Positions 45,012 through 47,278 of a DNA stretch of 47,278 nt are shown piece by piece. The DNA is taken from assembly GCA_030765125.1 (NCBI GenBank), contig JAVCDD010000358.1, forward strand, positions 1 through 47,278, read 5' to 3'. Made by a program: the position numbers and the translations under genes. This stretch comes from Candidatus Hatepunaea meridiana (lineage in GTDB: Bacteria > Electryoneota > AABM5-125-24 > Hatepunaeales > Hatepunaeaceae). Every line of letters begins with the position of its first letter. Position 1 is the first letter of the stretch. The notes beneath the pieces are model-generated. The model was not told the origin of the DNA, did no database searches, and saw only the letters and a program-made list of their open reading frames with translations.

Positions 45012-46151
45012 ATGCCAAAAAGAATATTAATATGCCCTCTGGACTGGGGGATAGGTCATGCCACACGCAGCCTGCCGATTATCCGCCTCCTGCTGAAAGC
45101 GGATTTCGACGTTATAATTGCAGCCGATAAGCGTCCTTATGCGCTGTTGGAAAGGGAATTTCCCGGTCAGAAAATGATTCGACTGCCTGGTTATGATATT
45201 ACTTACCCTCATGATTCTAATATGGTTGTCAAGATGATCCAGCAGACTCCACGATTAATATCGAGGATTATAAAGGAACACCGGGCATTGTCGCGCATTA
45301 TTGAACGTTATAAGATTGACCTTGTTATCTCCGATGCAAGGTTTGGTCTGTGGACAAAGCAGGTTCCTTGTGTTTATATGACACACCAGGTTATGGTTAA
45401 GTTTCCCGGGAGATTCAGATGTCTGGAGTCAATCTTCTATAGATTACATAAGTGTTTAATTAATAGGTATACCGAATGCTGGATACCGGATGTCGAAGGC
45501 GAACCTAATCTATCAGGTGATCTTTCACACAAATATCCTCTACCTCGCAATGCTCATTTTATTGGACAGCTTTCTCGCTTTACAAAGAATGTTAATTATC
45601 AGGAGCCCCAGAAAAAAGGTTTCCAGGAGCAGCAGGCGTCCCCGCCTGCAGATAACATTACAAACTACGACCTCTTAATCCTCCTTTCCGGTCCAGAACC
45701 CCAGCGAACCATCTTCGAGAAAACAGTCATAGATCAAGCTATGAAATTGACCTCTTTTAAAACACTAATCCTGCAAGGTAAATCAGAATGCAGCCAGGAC
45801 GTGATGCTTTCAGAAAACGTAAGGATGTTGTCTCACCTCCCCGCTGACGAACTTAACGCAGCCATCCTCGCTATCCCATTAGTGTTAGCCAGACTGGGTC
45901 ATACTACTATTATGGATCTGTCAGTGTTAGGCAAGAAAGCAATACTTGTTCCCACGCCAGGGCAAACCGAGCAGGAATACCTCGCTGAAAAATACAAAGA
46001 GGAACGTTTTTTCTACAGTGAGACACAGGATGATTTTGATTTACAGCGGATGCTTGACAGAGCAACTGAATATACTGGCGTTGAGATGCATGAGGTTGAC
46101 GAAGAGGCTATACTTAAAAGAACTCAGTCTGTTTTGATTCTTGGAGAGTAA
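45012..46151 (+). CDS. MurG/GT28-like glycosyltransferase
   Basis: The 379-residue product has a GT-B-like N-terminus (ILICPLDWGIGHATRSLPIIRLL) with the Gly-rich loop of the MurG family, then DLVISDARFGLWTKQVPCVYMTHQ, and a C-terminal half with LLILLSGPEPQRTIFE and LVLARLGHTTIMDLSVLGKKAILVPTPGQTEQEYLAEKY, described piecewise, matching the donor-binding GT28 C-terminal motif. The enzyme probably works on a membrane-linked surface glycan. About residues 200-216 there is a low-complexity insertion (QEPQKKGFQEQQASPPAD) that coincides with an intergenic-type palindrome. It follows the Wzc-like gene by 45 bases and may be the end of the polysaccharide operon. Confidence 0.82.
   Translation: MPKRILICPLDWGIGHATRSLPIIRLLLKADFDVIIAADKRPYALLEREFPGQKMIRLPGYDITYPHDSNMVVKMIQQTPRLISRIIKEHRALSRIIERYKIDLVISDARFGLWTKQVPCVYMTHQVMVKFPGRFRCLESIFYRLHKCLINRYTECWIPDVEGEPNLSGDLSHKYPLPRNAHFIGQLSRFTKNVNYQEPQKKGFQEQQASPPADNITNYDLLILLSGPEPQRTIFEKTVIDQAMKLTSFKTLILQGKSECSQDVMLSENVRMLSHLPADELNAAILAIPLVLARLGHTTIMDLSVLGKKAILVPTPGQTEQEYLAEKYKEERFFYSETQDDFDLQRMLDRATEYTGVEMHEVDEEAILKRTQSVLILGE
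45632..45649. repeat. Palindromic repeat in frame inside the GT28-like gene
   Basis: The stem gcaggcg / cgcctgc with a tccc loop lies within the coding sequence and reads in frame as part of an insertion between the two glycosyltransferase halves. The same kind of stem-loop occurs outside genes at 27019-27099 and 46259-46278. It suggests that such a repeat entered the gene without breaking its frame. Confidence 0.6.
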
Positions 46152-46258
46152 AATTCCGAGAAATCGACAGGTCATACAGAATATTAAAGAGTAGGATATT
46201 GTGATGTTGTAATTGAGTGGCGTATTCCGAAGCTTCAGGAATGTTTGCAAACTTCTGC

Positions 46259-46278
46259 CACAGGCAGAGATGCCTGTG
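46259..46278. repeat. Hairpin repeat upstream of the DUF2461 gene
   Basis: The stem cacaggca / tgcctgtg (8 bp) with a gaga loop. It is one of a set of G/C-rich stem, four-base-loop elements in the window. A further near-palindrome, attccgaagcttcaggaat, lies at about 46224-46242. The open frame that covers both reads through repeat text and is not likely to be coding. Confidence 0.6.
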
Positions 46279-46314
46279 CTGCTATCAGTGTGTTATAATT
46301 TAGAGGAACATATT

Positions 46315-46911
46315 TTGCGACAAATATCAGTGGAATCTTTCAAGTTTATGGCGGATCTCTGGAATAACAATAACAAGCAGTGGTTTACTGATAATAGAAG
46401 ACGATACGAGGAGACAGTCCGTCTTCCACTTAAGTCGTTAGCAGAAGCCCTGGCGGAACCGGTTGCCTCGATTCTACCGGAATTTACCGGCAAACCGAAG
46501 ATGTCACGCATAAACAATGACATCCGGTTCTCACTGAATAAACCGCCATATAAGGAGCATATATGGATCTCATTCGGTAAGGTTAAAGGGAGTTGCGCAG
46601 ATATATTTGTGGCAATCGGTCGTAATGGCTGGGCTGCCGGTTGCGGGATTGGCGCTCCGAAGCAAGAACAACTTGATGGTTGGCGGAAGAACCTGCTCGA
46701 ACACAGGGATGTATGGCGAAGATACGCTCAGGCTGCAGGGATGGGTGAGAAGATTGGGATATATATAAACAACAGTTACAAAAAACCGCTTTTCCCTGAC
46801 ATTCCGGATGATTTGATGCAATTAGTTCAAGCAAAGAGTGTCTGGCTGGTAGAAATCCCCAAAACCGAATTCAATGATAATCCTGAACGGGATTTTTTTA
46901 TTAGTATTTGA
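46315..46911 (+). CDS. DUF2461 family protein
   Basis: The start is inferred as TTG at 46315, with gagg nine bases upstream and the family N-terminus directly after (SVESFKFMADLWNNNNKQWF). The frame is open upstream only through repeat sequence. The 198-residue product matches DUF2461 (TIGR02453-type): WFTDNRRRYEETVRLPLKSL, then SRINNDIRFSLNKPPYKEH and KPLFPDIPDDL near the C-terminus. The family has no known biochemical function; the conserved Asn and Arg/Lys residues are present. It follows the glycosyltransferase after about 160 bases of repeats and is not obviously part of the polysaccharide operon. Confidence 0.75.
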   Translation: MRQISVESFKFMADLWNNNNKQWFTDNRRRYEETVRLPLKSLAEALAEPVASILPEFTGKPKMSRINNDIRFSLNKPPYKEHIWISFGKVKGSCADIFVAIGRNGWAAGCGIGAPKQEQLDGWRKNLLEHRDVWRRYAQAAGMGEKIGIYINNSYKKPLFPDIPDDLMQLVQAKSVWLVEIPKTEFNDNPERDFFISI

Positions 46912-46914
46912 TGG

Positions 46915-47034
46915 ATGCTGCCTGTATATCTCTTTATGCTTATACCATCGGTAGAACTGTCGGGACGCTTAGCTGAATTGGGAGATTCGATTAAACCGCC
47001 GGATAAAGAAACTGAAAGATTTTGGAGAATTTAA
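46915..47034 (+). other. Short open reading frame, possible gene remnant
   Basis: A frame of 39 codons starts at ATG 46915, four bases after the DUF2461 stop, and ends TAA at 47034. The product (ending LAELGDSIKPPDKETERFWRI) reads protein-like but is too short to assign and has no clear Shine-Dalgarno beyond the previous gene's end. It may be the end of a decayed gene or chance. Confidence 0.25.
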
Positions 47035-47278
47035 TACCTTAATTTTGAGATGCGTGTATTTATGACAGAAGACAATTTATCGCCACGAAGGATATGAAGA
47101 GCACGAAATGACAAAGAGGGGGTTTCCGATTTGGCATTAGGTTATTCTACTTTAATAATAACAGCTTAAGAAAAGCTGTTTGTTTATTATTAATCGGTTA
47201 TGCCTTTAGCTCAGCAATGTATAAAATTAATAACACCGGAGTAGCGAAGCTTGCTGCGCGTCCACTTAATAATACCGG
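47035..47278. other. Gene-poor tail of the window
   Basis: No convincing coding region. It holds repeat-like text of the 'gccacgaaggatatgaagagcacgaaa' type at about 47082-47110 and a hairpin aacagctt / aagctgtt (47160-47167 and 47173-47180, loop aagaa) followed by a T-rich stretch. The hairpin could be a terminator for the preceding gene. The last 60 bases show no recognised feature. Confidence 0.4.

Noticed and set aside
1-47278. CRISPR array, tRNA, rRNA or complete insertion sequence
   Set aside because: No regularly spaced direct repeats, no cloverleaf or rRNA-like segment, and no transposase gene was recognised by eye; a covariance-model search would be needed to exclude small RNAs.

Overview
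The window looks like a chromosomal segment of an uncultured Gram-negative bacterium of the Fibrobacteres-Chlorobi-Bacteroidetes (FCB) side of the tree, for example a Calditrichota-, Electryoneota-, KSB1- or Marinimicrobia-like lineage. The reasons are four large secreted proteins with type IX secretion (T9SS / Por) sorting domains (YPNPFN...GLY), a gingipain-family (C25) protein, MsbA- and TolC-like envelope genes, moderate to low GC, and many short palindromic intergenic repeats. The phylum is inferred; no rRNA or tRNA gene is visible. All genes but one lie on the + strand.

Layout. (1) 1-15.6 kb holds secreted T9SS cargo: the end of an FG-GAP-type protein, a beta-helix protein, two small genes, and two giant divergently transcribed proteins (5758-9783 minus; 10049-15583 plus). 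The giant proteins share a carboxypeptidase-like plus propeller module; the second is a C25-type peptidase homologue. (2) 15.7-19 kb: MsbA-like ABC transporter and a GT4-like glycosyltransferase. (3) 19.1-26 kb is signalling: a lipoprotein, a GAF-type sigma54 activator overlapping a Ser/Thr kinase with PEGA domains, a ComF protein and a GAF/HD-GYP phosphodiesterase. (4) 26.1-32.1 kb: prmC, a TolC-like protein, two tandem TPR paralogues and an M24 aminopeptidase. (5) 32.3-46.2 kb is a tightly packed exopolysaccharide-type cluster: VanZ-PEGA protein, ExeA/XrtA-type ATPase, degenerate HD-GYP protein, nucleotidyltransferase, HPr-kinase-like protein, PqqD, radical SAM/SPASM enzyme, a candidate precursor peptide, a PRMT-like methyltransferase, an S26-like peptidase, a receiver, Wza-like and Wzc-like proteins and a MurG-like glycosyltransferase. 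(6) The end has a DUF2461-type gene and a gene-poor tail.

The most interesting object is the cassette at 35439-40805 inside the polysaccharide operon. Nucleotidyltransferase, HPr-kinase-like kinase, PqqD (RiPP recognition element) and radical SAM/SPASM enzyme are a set known from RiPP maturation. A 59-codon reading frame at 38906-39085 overlaps the end of the radical SAM gene and begins with what looks like a leader peptide (KYHPPEIRSETAFEQ...LVC). Its C-terminal half is arginine- and cysteine-rich, and the next gene encodes a PRMT-type protein with double-E and THW loops. This suggests, but does not prove, a modified-peptide system coupled to polysaccharide export.

Intergenic spaces are crowded with inverted repeats of several families. 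Some lie directly against start codons, one supplies an obvious intrinsic terminator, and one sits in frame inside a glycosyltransferase gene. No CRISPR array, complete insertion sequence, rRNA or tRNA was found by eye.
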